Source: Sphingomonas sp. CCH9-E2
Lineage (GTDB): Bacteria > Pseudomonadota > Alphaproteobacteria > Sphingomonadales > Sphingomonadaceae
Assembly (NCBI RefSeq): GCF_001557215.1
Contig: NZ_LSJM01000280.1
Span: 1-15,534, forward strand
DNA length: 15,534 bases
Direction of reading: 5' to 3'
Numbering within the stretch: the first letter of the stretch is position 1; every line of letters starts with the position of its first letter. Under the pieces are notes generated by a model. That model was not told the DNA's origin. It made no database searches and saw only the letters and a list, made by a program, of their open reading frames with translations. Position numbers and translations under genes: made by a program. Positions 1 through 8,939 of this stretch are shown here, piece by piece.

Positions 1-1421
1 CCCCCGCCCCTGCCGCCGCCCCGCGTGCGGAGCAGGACGCGTTCGTCGAGGATCTCTCCCGCCGCACCTTCGACTATTTCTGGGAGACGACCAGCGTCGA
101 GACCTGCCTCGCGCCGGATCGCTGGCCGTCCAACCCCTTTTCCAGCATCGCCGCGACGGGCTTTGCGCTGACCGCCTATGGCATCGGGGCCGAGCGCGGC
201 TATGTGACGCGGCAGGCGGCAGCCGAGCGGACGCGCAAATGCATGGAATTCTACTGGAATGCGCCGCAGGGCCCGGGGGTCAGCGGCACCGCGGGGCATA
301 TGGGCTTTTTCTACCATTTCCTCAAGAACGGGGATGGCACGCGGTACCGCAATACCGAGCTGTCGACGGTCGACACCACGCTGCTGCTGGGCGGCGTGCT
401 GTTCGCGCAAAGCTATTTCGACCGCGACGATCCGACCGAGGCGGCGATCCGCGACCTGGCGGAGAAGATCTATGGCCGCGTCGACTGGACCTTCGTCCAG
501 CGTGAGCGCAGCAAAATCCCCTCGGCCAACAGCACCGGCGGCAAGGCGATCGCGATGGGATGGTATCCCGAGCGCGGCACTGGCGGCGACTTCGGGACGC
601 ATGACTGGGTCGGCTATGACGAGGGGATGCTGGTCTATATCCTCGCGCTCGGGTCGCCGACGCATCCGGTCGGCAAGGATGCGTGGGATACCGGCTGGTC
701 GGGCAAGCTCGGCAAGAGCTGGGGCAGCTATTACGGGCAGGAGCATCTGCAGTTCGAGCCGCTGTTCGGCCATCAGTACAGCCATGTCTGGGTCGATTTC
801 CGCGGCATCCAGGACGCGTTCATGGCCGGCAAGGGCATCGATTATTTCGAGAATAGCCGCCGCGCGACGCTGGCGCAGCGCGCTTATGGCATCGACAATC
901 CGAACAAATGGACCGGCTATTCGGGCGACATCTGGGGCTGGACCGCGTCGGACGGTCCGGGCGGCGGGGCCAATGGGCGCGTCGTCAACGGCAAGGCCCG
1001 TGAGTTTCAGGGCTATTCCGCGCGTGGCGTGAGCAGCTACCGCATCGTGGACGACGGCACGATCGTGCCGACGGCTGCGGGCGGATCGGTGGCGTTCGCG
1101 CCCGAAATCGCCCTGCCCGCGCTGAAGGCGATGCGCGCCAAGTACGGGGACAAGCTGTACCAGCGTTACGGGTTCAAGGACGCGTTCAACCCCAGCTACA
1201 CCTTCACCGATGCCGGCAGCCGCGACGGCGTGGTCGATGCCAAGGATGGGTGGTTTGCGCGCGACTATCTGGGGATCGATCAGGGCCCGATCCTGGCGAT
1301 GCTGGAGAACCATCGCAGCGGCCTGATCTGGAAGACGATGCGCAAGAACCCGCATATTCGCCGCGGGCTGGAGCGTGCGGGGTTCAAGGGCGGGTGGTTG
1401 GAGCAACCTGCCGGGAAGTAA
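1..1421 (+). CDS. Glycoamylase-domain secreted glucanase (GH144-like), 5' end missing
   Basis: The reading frame is open from base 3 to a TAA at 1419-1421, so about 472 residues are visible and the start lies off the left edge. The GTG at 204 is internal: conserved sequence (FDYFWE, then AATGFALTAYGIG) lies before it. The visible N-end is a Pro/Ala stretch typical of a linker after an export signal. Motifs in order are GHMGFFYHFL, ELSTVDTTLLLGG, HDWVGYDEGMLVYILALG, LFGHQYSHVWVDFRG, DYFENSRRATLAQRAY and WGWTASDGPGG. This pattern is that of the 'glycoamylase' domain (PF10091), an alpha/alpha-barrel family. Characterised relatives (GH144) cleave beta-1,2-glucans, so despite the usual 'glucoamylase' label the substrate is probably a beta-glucan of the periplasm or environment. 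The substrate is inferred, the family is fairly sure. No downstream gene is on the same strand; it ends at a palindromic repeat facing lepA. Confidence 0.85.
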   Translation, partial: PAPAAAPRAEQDAFVEDLSRRTFDYFWETTSVETCLAPDRWPSNPFSSIAATGFALTAYGIGAERGYVTRQAAAERTRKCMEFYWNAPQGPGVSGTAGHMGFFYHFLKNGDGTRYRNTELSTVDTTLLLGGVLFAQSYFDRDDPTEAAIRDLAEKIYGRVDWTFVQRERSKIPSANSTGGKAIAMGWYPERGTGGDFGTHDWVGYDEGMLVYILALGSPTHPVGKDAWDTGWSGKLGKSWGSYYGQEHLQFEPLFGHQYSHVWVDFRGIQDAFMAGKGIDYFENSRRATLAQRAYGIDNPNKWTGYSGDIWGWTASDGPGGGANGRVVNGKAREFQGYSARGVSSYRIVDDGTIVPTAAGGSVAFAPEIALPALKAMRAKYGDKLYQRYGFKDAFNPSYTFTDAGSRDGVVDAKDGWFARDYLGIDQGPILAMLENHRSGLIWKTMRKNPHIRRGLERAGFKGGWLEQPAGK

Positions 1422-1441
1422 GGCGGGCGTTCACCGACTAT

Positions 1442-1569
1442 AATCCTCCCCCGCAAGGGGAGGTGGCGCCGAAGGCGTCGGAGGGGGAGGACGGCTGCAC
1501 CCTCTCGACCGTCCGGCTTCCTCCCCCTCCGTCAGCGCTGCGCGCTGCCCCCCCTGGCGGGGGAGGATT
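1442..1569. repeat. Large imperfect palindromic intergenic repeat between convergent genes
   Basis: Two arms of about 50 bases (1442-1490 and 1520-1569) are imperfect inverted copies. The outer ends (AATCCTCCCCCGC) and the inner ends (GGAGGGGGAGG) match almost perfectly, while the middle of each arm diverges. The left arm also contains a small hairpin of its own (CCTCCCC at 1445-1451 with GGGGAGG at 1457-1463). Such GC-rich palindromes beginning CCTCCCC are scattered between genes in many alphaproteobacterial genomes. It lies in the 194-base gap between the convergent glucanase and lepA genes, where it could stop transcription from both sides or act as a mobile REP-like unit. Part of the right arm recurs at 13946-13973. 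Confidence 0.8.
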
Positions 1570-1615
1570 GAAGCGGCGGCGATGCAGGCTGACTGCCCCT
1601 CCAAAAAAGTGGGCC

Positions 1616-3424
1616 CTACTCCTCGCCCATCCGCAGCGCGGCGATGAAGGCTTCCTGCGGGATGCTGACCGAGCCGTACTCGCGCATCTTCGCCTTGCCC
1701 TTTTTCTGCTTTTCCAGGAGCTTGCGCTTGCGCGTCGCGTCGCCGCCATAGCATTTGGCGGTCACGTCCTTGCGCATCGCGCTGATCGTCTCGCGCGCGA
1801 TCACCTTGCCGCCGATCGCCGCCTGGATCGGGATCTTGAACAAATGGCGCGGGATCAGTTCCTTGAGCCGCTCACACATGCCGCGGCCGCGTGCCTCGGC
1901 GGTCGAGCGGTGGACGATCATGCTGAGCGCGTCGACCGGCTCTTCGTTGACCAGGATGCCCATCTTGACCAGGTCGCCCTCGCGATAGCCGATCTGTTCA
2001 TAGTCGAAGCTGGCATAGCCCTTCGACAGCGACTTCAGGCGGTCGTAGAAGTCGAACACGACCTCGTTGAGCGGCAGTTCGTAGGTCACCTGCGCGCGGC
2101 CGCCGACATAGGTCAGGTTCTTCTGAATGCCGCGGCGATCCTGACACAGTTTCAGGATCGATCCGAGATATTCGTCGGGGACGTAGATCACCGCCTGAAT
2201 CCACGGTTCGGCGATGCTTTCGATCTTGTTGGGGTCGGGCATGTCGGCGGGGTTGTGCAGCTCGATATGCCCGCCGCCATGGGTCAGCTCGATCTGATAC
2301 ACCACCGACGGCGCGGTGGTGATGAGGTCGAGGTCATATTCGCGCATCAGCCGCTCCTGGATGATCTCCAGGTGCAAAAGACCGAGGAAGCCGCAGCGGA
2401 AGCCGAAGCCGAGCGCGGCGCTGGTTTCCATCTCGAAGCTGAACGACGCATCGTTGAGGCGCAGCTTGCTGATGCTCTCACGCAGCTTTTCGAAGTCGTT
2501 GGCGTCGACCGGGAACAGGCCGCAGAACACCACCGACTGGACTTCCTTGAAGCCCGGCAGTGCTTCGGTGGCGGGGCGCTTGGCGTCGGTCAGCGTGTCG
2601 CCGACGCGCGCCTGCGCCACTTCCTTGATCTGCGCGGTGATGAAGCCGATTTCGCCCGGGCCAAGGTCGGCAAGCTGCTCGATCTTGGGCCGGAAACAGC
2701 CGACGCGGTCCACCAGATGCGTGGTGCCGCTCTGCATGAACTTGACCTGCTGACCCTTCTTGATCGTGCCGTCGATCACGCGGATCAGGATGACGACGCC
2801 GAGATAGGGGTCGTACCAGCTGTCGACCAGCATCGCCTTGAGCGGCGCATCGGGGTCGCCCTTGGGTGCCGGAATGCGCTCGCACACCGCGTTCAGGATC
2901 TCGTCGATGCCGATGCCCGACTTGGCCGAGGCGAGCACCGCGCCAGAGGCGTCGATGCCGATCACCTCCTCGATCTCGTTGCGCACCTTTTCCGGCTCGG
3001 CGGACGGCAGGTCGATCTTGTTGATCACCGGCACGATTTCATGGTCGTGCTCGATCGACTGATAGACGTTGGCGAGCGTCTGCGCCTCGACCCCCTGCGC
3101 CGCATCGACCACCAGCAGCGCGCCTTCGCACGCAGCGAGCGACCGGCTGACCTCATAGGCGAAGTCGACATGGCCCGGCGTGTCCATCAGGTTGAGGACA
3201 TAATCCTTGCCGTCCGCCGCCTTCCAGTCGAGGCGCACGGTCTGCGCCTTGATCGTGATGCCGCGTTCCTTTTCGATGTCCATATTGTCGAGCACCTGCT
3301 CGGACATCTCACGCGCGGTGAGGCCGCCGGTGCGTTGGATGAGGCGATCGGCCAGGGTCGACTTGCCATGGTCGATATGCGCGATGATCGAAAAATTGCG
3401 GATACGGGAAATGTCGGTTGCCAT
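1616..3424 (-). CDS. lepA: Elongation factor 4 (LepA), ribosome back-translocating GTPase
   Basis: The 602-residue product has the usual LepA length. It begins [22 protein letters not shown], with GTPase motifs G1 AHIDHGKST (15-23), G2 RGITI (54-58), G3 DTPGH (81-85) and G4 NKID (135-138). The C-terminal LepA signature [18 protein letters not shown] is near the end. The frame extends 25 codons further upstream, but the ATG at 3424 fits the family start and the extension does not look like LepA. The protein binds ribosomes in a GTP-dependent way, affects translation initiation and elongation under stress, and can associate with the membrane. The gene is divergent from the small phosphatase gene with 64 bases between, and no strong Shine-Dalgarno is visible before its ATG. 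lepA is often next to the signal peptidase gene lepB, but here it is not. Confidence 0.98.
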   Translation of the reverse strand: MATDISRIRNFSIIAHIDHGKSTLADRLIQRTGGLTAREMSEQVLDNMDIEKERGITIKAQTVRLDWKAADGKDYVLNLMDTPGHVDFAYEVSRSLAACEGALLVVDAAQGVEAQTLANVYQSIEHDHEIVPVINKIDLPSAEPEKVRNEIEEVIGIDASGAVLASAKSGIGIDEILNAVCERIPAPKGDPDAPLKAMLVDSWYDPYLGVVILIRVIDGTIKKGQQVKFMQSGTTHLVDRVGCFRPKIEQLADLGPGEIGFITAQIKEVAQARVGDTLTDAKRPATEALPGFKEVQSVVFCGLFPVDANDFEKLRESISKLRLNDASFSFEMETSAALGFGFRCGFLGLLHLEIIQERLMREYDLDLITTAPSVVYQIELTHGGGHIELHNPADMPDPNKIESIAEPWIQAVIYVPDEYLGSILKLCQDRRGIQKNLTYVGGRAQVTYELPLNEVVFDFYDRLKSLSKGYASFDYEQIGYREGDLVKMGILVNEEPVDALSMIVHRSTAEARGRGMCERLKELIPRHLFKIPIQAAIGGKVIARETISAMRKDVTAKCYGGDATRKRKLLEKQKKGKAKMREYGSVSIPQEAFIAALRMGEE

Positions 3425-3488
3425 AACCCGCGCGCGTAGCAGGGGGCGCGCACTTGCGGAAGATGGTGTGTGGGGCCAGACTGACGCG

Positions 3489-3956
3489 ATGCGCACCATT
3501 CTCCTCGCCCTTGCCTGTTCGCTCGCCCTGCCCGCGGCGGCGGCCGGGCCAACGACCTATGTCGTCCGCCATTTCGACACGCCGAAGGGGGAGAAAGACC
3601 CGAACCTGCTGCCACAGGGCGCGGCGCGCGCGGAGGCGCTGGCGCGCTGGTTCCGGGGCAAGCGGCTGTGCGCGATTTTGGTGACCCAATATCAGCGCAC
3701 CCGCCAGACCGTCGCCCCGCTCGCCGCCAGCCGGGGCATCGCGCTGCAAAGCTATGACGCCGCCGATACCGCCGGCGCGGTCGCGCGCGCCAAGGCGTCG
3801 CCCTGCCCGGTGCTGATCGTCGGGCACAGCAATACCGTTCCCGATATCGTCGAGACGCTGGGCGGCGCGCGTCCCGCCGACCTCAAGCATGAGGATTTCG
3901 GCGATGTCTGGACGGTCACCGCGGGAAAGACCGACCGGGTCGTCGTCACGCCCTGA
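3489..3956 (+). CDS. Secreted histidine phosphatase family (SixA/phosphoglycerate mutase-like) protein
   Basis: A 155-residue protein. Residues 1-19 ([19 protein letters not shown]) form a clear Sec signal peptide, so it should act in the periplasm. The mature part has a compact histidine phosphatase fold: the phospho-accepting His in VVRHFDT (R27, H28), the second Arg in QYQRTRQT (around R70), and the second His in VLIVGHSNT (H113). The usual RHG or RHA is RHF here. At this length there is only a minimal cap, as in SixA-like members. The substrate cannot be read from sequence; a phosphorylated small molecule or surface phosphate is plausible. The ATG at 3489 is chosen because it places the signal peptide at the N-terminus; the open frame runs upstream into lepA antisense sequence with no signal. 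It is followed by a 178-base gap before the CsgG-like gene. Confidence 0.85.
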   Translation: MRTILLALACSLALPAAAAGPTTYVVRHFDTPKGEKDPNLLPQGAARAEALARWFRGKRLCAILVTQYQRTRQTVAPLAASRGIALQSYDAADTAGAVARAKASPCPVLIVGHSNTVPDIVETLGGARPADLKHEDFGDVWTVTAGKTDRVVVTP

Positions 3957-4039
3957 GCCAACTTCGCTTCGCGCGGCACTTTTCCCGATGCGCAGCCATG
4001 ACGGATGCGATATGACCCCGATGGGGACCGGGGGTGCCT

Positions 4040-4057
4040 CGTGTCAGAGCGTGTCAG
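4040..4057 (+). promoter_or_regulatory. Tandem CGTGTCAG repeat, possible operator
   Basis: The octamer CGTGTCAG occurs twice, at 4040-4047 and 4050-4057, with start points 10 bases apart, about one helical turn. It lies 78 bases before the start of the CsgG-like gene, in the expected promoter region. Same-face tandem octamers are typical of response-regulator or other dimer binding sites. I cannot name the regulator, and chance is not excluded. Confidence 0.3.
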
Positions 4058-4134
4058 TTGAAGGCGAAAGGGTGCTGTTGCACCGTTACCACGGATTTTT
4101 GGGGCAGAACGCCCCTGAATGGGAGGAATAGTCC

Positions 4135-4974
4135 ATGCGTCTTGTCCGCAATCTGATCGCTGCCACCGCGCTCGCCTCGATGGCGGCAGGGCCGATCGCC
4201 GCTTCCGCGCAGACCGCAACCAGCTCGTCCGGCAAGACCTATAAGGACGGTACGACCAAGGGCGCATCGTCGGGCCGCCGCGATCAGGAGCGCGGGCAGC
4301 GCGATATCCCGCGCTGCACCAAAAATCTCGGCACCGTCGCCATCGTCGAACCCGACAATCAATGGTGGCGCGAGCTGAACCTCGGGAGCCCGGAGGCCAT
4401 CCTCAAGGTCTTCGTCCAGCAGTCGGGCTGCTTCACCATCGTCAACCGCGGCCGCGCGATGCAGAGCCGCGCGATGGAACGCGCGCTGCAGGAACAGGGC
4501 GAGATGCAGCCCGGCCAAAATGTCGGCAAGGGCCAGGTGCGCACCGCCGATTATTTCCTTCAGCCCGACATTGTCTCGTCGAACAAGGATTCGGGCGGCA
4601 GCGCGGTCGGTGGCGCGATCGGTGGCCTGCTGGGTCGTCGCGGCGGCATCCTTGGTGGCGTCGGCGCGCTCGCGGGCGGCATGAAGATCAGCAAGAAGGA
4701 AGCGAGCGTCACCCTGTCGATGGTCGATGCGCGCACGACCGAGGAAAAAGCACTGACCGAGGGCTATGCCCGCAAGACCGATGTCGGTTTCGGCGGTGGC
4801 GCGGCAAGCGGCTGGTGGGGCGGGTTCGCCGCGGCCGGCGGCAGCGGCTATCAGAACACCGAAATCGGCCAGGTGATCGTCCTTGCCTATCTCGATGCCT
4901 ATACCAAGCTGGTCTACCAGCTGGGTGGCCTGCCTGACGACGCGGCGGCAGCGGCCCCGCCCGCGCGCCGCTGA
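4135..4974 (+). CDS. CsgG-like secreted protein (curli-secretion channel family)
   Basis: A 279-residue protein with a strong ribosome binding site (GGGAGGAA at 4121-4128) before its ATG. Residues 1-25 form a signal peptide ending ASA before QTATSS. The core resembles the CsgG/HfaB family: GTVAIVEPDNQWW (66-78), a helix, then FVQQSGCFTIVNRGRAM (93-109) and an ALQEQGEM helix. The segment PDIVSSN (144-150) and the C-terminal strands (ASVTLSMVDART, then GQVIVLAYLDAYTKLV) complete the alpha/beta fold. Differences from canonical CsgG are that it has no lipobox cysteine and carries a Gly-rich stretch (154-182, GGxxGG-like) that could be a membrane-spanning or hinge segment. Cys61 and Cys99 could form a disulfide. 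No curli genes (csgA, csgB, csgE, csgF) are nearby. A periplasmic or outer-membrane role is likely; secretion of a substrate is inference only. Confidence 0.75.
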   Translation: MRLVRNLIAATALASMAAGPIAASAQTATSSSGKTYKDGTTKGASSGRRDQERGQRDIPRCTKNLGTVAIVEPDNQWWRELNLGSPEAILKVFVQQSGCFTIVNRGRAMQSRAMERALQEQGEMQPGQNVGKGQVRTADYFLQPDIVSSNKDSGGSAVGGAIGGLLGRRGGILGGVGALAGGMKISKKEASVTLSMVDARTTEEKALTEGYARKTDVGFGGGAASGWWGGFAAAGGSGYQNTEIGQVIVLAYLDAYTKLVYQLGGLPDDAAAAAPPARR

Positions 4975-4998
4975 GCCTCGACCAGATCGTTGAAATGA

Positions 4999-5030
4999 GG
5001 GGCCGGATTTACCCAATCCGGCCCCTTTTT
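4999..5030 (+). terminator. Intrinsic (rho-independent) terminator after the CsgG-like gene
   Basis: A perfect 11-base-pair stem, GGGGCCGGATT (4999-5009) with AATCCGGCCCC (5015-5025), has a 5-base loop and is followed directly by five T's (5026-5030). It lies 24 bases past the stop codon, so the CsgG-like gene is probably a single-gene transcript. Confidence 0.93.
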
Positions 5031-5056
5031 CGACCGCCCAATCCGCGAACGATCCC

Positions 5057-5098
5057 TTAACGCGCGGTCAACCACGTCTTTACGCGCTTCGGTATAAA
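5057..5098 (+). promoter_or_regulatory. Possible promoter region with a near-CtrA box
   Basis: TTAA at 5057-5060 is followed, after seven bases, by TCAA at 5068-5071. The CtrA cell-cycle regulator of alphaproteobacteria binds TTAA-N7-TTAA, so this is one mismatch away. A TATAAA at 5093-5098 could be a -10 element, though no good -35 lies at standard spacing. It lies between a terminator and the start of the gene at 5164, where a promoter is needed. Confidence 0.25.
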
Positions 5099-5163
5099 CC
5101 TGTGGGGCAAAGCGACTTTTCAGAGATGCCGGATGGGCCGGCGCGATTGCTGGGCGGGATATT

Positions 5164-5829
5164 ATGCCACTCGAGACGGTTCGGAGCGCAGGACTGAGCG
5201 GTGCGTCGGGCACGCTGACCGCGCTGGTCGCCGCCGATGGCAGCGCGACGCACCCGTATCTGGCCCGGCTGACCAGCGGCGTGGTGCCGCTGCGCGACCT
5301 GGGCGACCTGGCGCATCAGATTTGCCTGCTCCACGCCCGCCATCCCGATCTGTTCGAACAGGCCGCCGCCCAATCGCGCCAACCCGCGTCCACCGAGTGG
5401 CTGGCGCAGGCGACGCGCGGGTTTGCCGCCGAGCGGGCCTATCTCGTCCGCATCGTCGCCGCGGCAGGGCCGATGCCGAGCACGCCGGGTCAGGCCGCAT
5501 CCGAGGCCGCGGTCACGGCGCAGCGCCATGCGCTCGACATGCTCGCCCAGTCCGACCGCAATGGCTGCGCCGATGGCACCGCGATCGCGCTGGCGCTCGA
5601 CTGGCCGGCGATTCGCTCGGTGCTGGACCTGCTCGCCGGGCGGCTCGGGATCGATCCGCCCCAAAGCCAGCTGCCGCCCGCGTTCGAGACCGCAACGGTG
5701 ATCGACGTTCTCGCGGGCACCTTGCCGGTCGAGCGCGCGATGGTGTTCGGGGCGCAGCAGATGCTGGCGCAGCATCGCGGCCTGATCGACCTGCTCGAAG
5801 CCCGCGCTTCGGCCCGCGGGCAGGACTGA
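5164..5829 (+). CDS. Unrecognised helical cytoplasmic protein, 221 aa
   Basis: I do not recognise the family. The product is 221 residues, rich in Ala and Leu, with no signal peptide or membrane segment, and appears almost entirely helical. Blocks that look conserved are HPYLARL (30-36), DLAHQICLLHARHPDLFE (48-65), a middle helix AAVTAQRHALDMLAQ (115-129), and VERAMVFGAQQMLAQHRGLIDLLEAR (189-214). The His/Glu/Asp spacing faintly recalls helical-bundle proteins but no metal site is clear. The GGCGGGAT just before the ATG at 5164 is a fair ribosome binding site. The gene precedes the MoxR ATPase gene by 77 bases on the same strand and may be co-transcribed. Codon usage and the clean single frame support a real gene. 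Confidence 0.75.
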   Translation: MPLETVRSAGLSGASGTLTALVAADGSATHPYLARLTSGVVPLRDLGDLAHQICLLHARHPDLFEQAAAQSRQPASTEWLAQATRGFAAERAYLVRIVAAAGPMPSTPGQAASEAAVTAQRHALDMLAQSDRNGCADGTAIALALDWPAIRSVLDLLAGRLGIDPPQSQLPPAFETATVIDVLAGTLPVERAMVFGAQQMLAQHRGLIDLLEARASARGQD

Positions 5830-5906
5830 CCCCCACTCCCCGCTTGCGCCGCGCCGCCTTTCCCCGCTAGGCCATACCCGATCTTCCAATCTGACCGGGG
5901 ACGGAA

Positions 5907-6758
<852 letters not shown>

Positions 6759-6797
6759 CGGTCCGCGCGCGGCACCCAGCTCCATCCCCACTCTCCC

Positions 6798-6815
6798 CTG
6801 TCACACGCGGGTAAC
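6798..6815 (+). promoter_or_regulatory. Candidate Pho box upstream of the PstS-like gene
   Basis: CTGTCAC (6798-6804), a four-base spacer, then GGGTAAC (6808-6815 region) has the arrangement of a PhoB box (two CTGTCAT-like heptamers, 11-base period). The first half matches 6 of 7 and the second only about 3 of 7. Its position, 79 bases before a phosphate-binding protein gene, makes PhoB control plausible but unproven. Confidence 0.35.
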
Positions 6816-6893
6816 GCAGCGCGCCGACAAGGAGCGTGGCGGATGCGGCTGTTGGCGCTCCCCCTGTGCGCGTTGGGATGGGGAGGAACGGCG

Positions 6894-7925
6894 ATGCTCA
6901 AACGGCTTGGTTTGCTCACGCTCGCGTCGGTGACGCTCGCTTCATGCGATGGCACCTCGACGCGCGCGGTCACGGTGGTCGGATCGTCGACCGTGCTGCC
7001 CTTTACCAAGGCAGTCGCCACGACCTTTGTCGAACAGGATGACGGTCGGCGGACGCCGGTGGTCGAATCGACGGGAACCGGCGCCGGGATGATCCGCTTT
7101 TGCGAGGGCGTCGGCGGCAAGTTTCCGGACATCGTCAACGCATCGCGCCGGATGCACGCCAAGGAATTCGACACCTGCCAGGCCAATGGCGTCAAGGAAA
7201 TCATCGAAATTCCGATCGGGCTCGACGGCATTGCCATGGCCGAATCCAATGACGGCCCCAAGCTGACGCTGACGCGCAAGGATATTTATCTCGCGCTCGC
7301 GGCGAACCCGATGGACAAGCCGAACACCGCCAAAACGTGGAAGGACGTCAATCCCGCCCTTCCCGCGACGCCGATCACGGTGATCGGTCCGCCGGCGACG
7401 AGCGGGACGCGCGAAGCGTTCGTCGAGCTGATCCTCGAACCCGGGTGCCTCGCCGCCAACCCGGCCGCGAAGGATCTGAAGACCAATCCCGATCCCGCGC
7501 TGTTCGCCGCTGCCTGCCGCACGCTCCGCAGGGATGGCGGCTATGTCGAAAAAGGCGAGGACGACAATCTGATCGTCGAGGGGCTGGCCGGCAATCGTGA
7601 AGCAGTCGGCGTGGTCGGCTATTCCTATCTCGAAAAGAACCGCTCGCGGCTGCACGGCGTACCGATCGACAGCGTGACCCCGACCTATGCGGACATTGCC
7701 AATGGCAAATATCCCGGCGTGCGCAGCCTCTACCTCTATGTGAAGAAGAAGCACCTCGACGCGATGCCCGAGCTGCAGGACTTCCTGAAGCTCTACGCGA
7801 CGATGTGGGCGCCTGACGGCCCGCTCACCGAACGTGGCCTGATCGCCGCGCCGGACAAGGTCCGCCGCCGCGCGGCCGAGGCGGTCGCCAATGGCTATCT
7901 GGTGGAGCGCGCCGACCTGCCCTGA
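6894..7925 (+). CDS. PstS-like phosphate ABC transporter substrate-binding lipoprotein
   Basis: The product, 343 residues from the ATG at 6894, binds phosphate for an ABC importer. Residues 1-17 are a lipoprotein signal with lipobox LASC (cysteine 18) followed by Asp, which in enterobacteria favours inner-membrane retention. The ligand-binding fold shows VVGSSTVLPF (28-37), ESTGTGAGMIRFC (58-70), SRRM (84-87) and the phosphate-loop motif TSGTREAF (169-176), which are PstS hallmarks. Cys70 and Cys95 may pair. Start choice: GGGAGGAA sits at ideal distance before 6894 and puts the lipobox at the normal place. An in-frame ATG at 6843, also with AAGGAG upstream, would give an odd double leader. 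pstC, pstA and pstB are not in the window, so the transporter is elsewhere. The gene converges on the oxidoreductase gene with only 12 bases between stops. Confidence 0.9.
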   Translation: MLKRLGLLTLASVTLASCDGTSTRAVTVVGSSTVLPFTKAVATTFVEQDDGRRTPVVESTGTGAGMIRFCEGVGGKFPDIVNASRRMHAKEFDTCQANGVKEIIEIPIGLDGIAMAESNDGPKLTLTRKDIYLALAANPMDKPNTAKTWKDVNPALPATPITVIGPPATSGTREAFVELILEPGCLAANPAAKDLKTNPDPALFAAACRTLRRDGGYVEKGEDDNLIVEGLAGNREAVGVVGYSYLEKNRSRLHGVPIDSVTPTYADIANGKYPGVRSLYLYVKKKHLDAMPELQDFLKLYATMWAPDGPLTERGLIAAPDKVRRRAAEAVANGYLVERADLP

Positions 7926-7937
7926 GCGAGGCGGGGG

Positions 7938-8939
7938 TTAAACGGCCACCCGCACCACCAGCTTGCCGATCGCGCCGCGGTCAGCGAGCTTGGCAATTGC
8001 CTTGCCGCCGTCCTCGAACGCGAACACCTCGCTGACATGCGGGTTGATCTTGCCCTCTTCCCACAGGCGGAACAGGTGATCGACATGCGCGGCGTTGGCC
8101 TGTGGATCGCGCGCGGCGAAGGCGCCCCAGAAGACGCCGCAGACGTCGCAGCTCTTGAGCAGGGTCAGGTTGAGCGCCAGCTTGGGGATTCCGGCTGGGA
8201 AGCCGACGACGAGATAGCGCCCCTCCCATGCGATCGAGCGTAGCGCGGGTTCGGCATAGTCGCCGCCGACCGGATCATAGATGACGTTGGCGCCGTCCGG
8301 GCCGACCGCTGCCTTGAACTGCTCCGCCAGCGCCTTGGAAGCGTCCTTGTCGAACGGTGCGCGGCCATAGACGACGGTTTCGTCCGCGCCAGCCGCCCTG
8401 GCCGCCGCCGCCTTCTCGTCGCTCGACACCGCCGCGACGACGCGCGCGCCGAATGCCTTGCCGAGTTCGATCGCCGACAGGCCGATGCCGCCTGCCGCGC
8501 CGAGGATCAGGAGCGTGTCGCCCGCCTTGAGATGCCCGCGATCGAGCAGCGCGTGGATGCTGGTGCCATAGGTCATCAAGAGCGCCGCGCCCTGCTCGAA
8601 GCTCTTGCTGTCGGGGAGCGGGTAGAGGCGGCGGCGTTCGACCACGACCTTCTCGGCAAGGCCGTTCCAGCCGGTCGAGCCGAGCACGCGGTCGCCGGGC
8701 TTGAGGTCGGTGACGCCCTCGCCCACCGACTCTACCACGCCGGCGATTTCGCCGCCCGGCGCGAACGGGCGCGGGGGTTTGAACTGGTACTTGTCCTCGA
8801 TGATGATCACATCGGGGAAGTTGATCGCGCAGGCCTTGACCGCGACCACCACCTCACCGGGTTTCGCCACCGGATCGGGCAGCTCACCCATGGTTAGAGT
8901 TTCAGGTCCGCCCACTTCCTTCGACAACAACGCCCGCAT
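7938..8939 (-). CDS. Zinc-independent NADPH:quinone oxidoreductase family protein (zeta-crystallin-like)
   Basis: A 333-residue medium-chain dehydrogenase/reductase. The N-terminal GroES-like domain carries [17 protein letters not shown] (60-76) without the Cys/His zinc ligands of alcohol dehydrogenases. The Rossmann domain has GAAGGIG (147-153) for NADPH, then DPVGG (222-226) and [11 protein letters not shown] (240-250), as in quinone oxidoreductases. The likely reaction is NADPH-dependent reduction of quinones or enals/enones; the physiological substrate is unknown. The ATG at 8939 gives the family N-terminus [15 protein letters not shown]. An upstream extension is possible in frame but unlike the family. 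Its first 38 bases overlap the 3' end of leuD, so it is probably translated from the same message. Confidence 0.92.
   Translation of the reverse strand: MRALLSKEVGGPETLTMGELPDPVAKPGEVVVAVKACAINFPDVIIIEDKYQFKPPRPFAPGGEIAGVVESVGEGVTDLKPGDRVLGSTGWNGLAEKVVVERRRLYPLPDSKSFEQGAALLMTYGTSIHALLDRGHLKAGDTLLILGAAGGIGLSAIELGKAFGARVVAAVSSDEKAAAARAAGADETVVYGRAPFDKDASKALAEQFKAAVGPDGANVIYDPVGGDYAEPALRSIAWEGRYLVVGFPAGIPKLALNLTLLKSCDVCGVFWGAFAARDPQANAAHVDHLFRLWEEGKINPHVSEVFAFEDGGKAIAKLADRGAIGKLVVRVAV

Noticed and set aside
1250..3439. A 729-codon open frame on the + strand opposite lepA
   Set aside because: It is the antisense shadow of lepA, whose GC-rich codon positions suppress stop codons. The product is His/Asp/Arg/Leu-rich with no recognisable domain.
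4101..4115. Small hairpin GGGGC-AGAAC-GCCCC before the CsgG-like gene, considered as a terminator or riboswitch
   Set aside because: The stem is only five base pairs, there is no T-run after it on either strand, and no known riboswitch core is visible.
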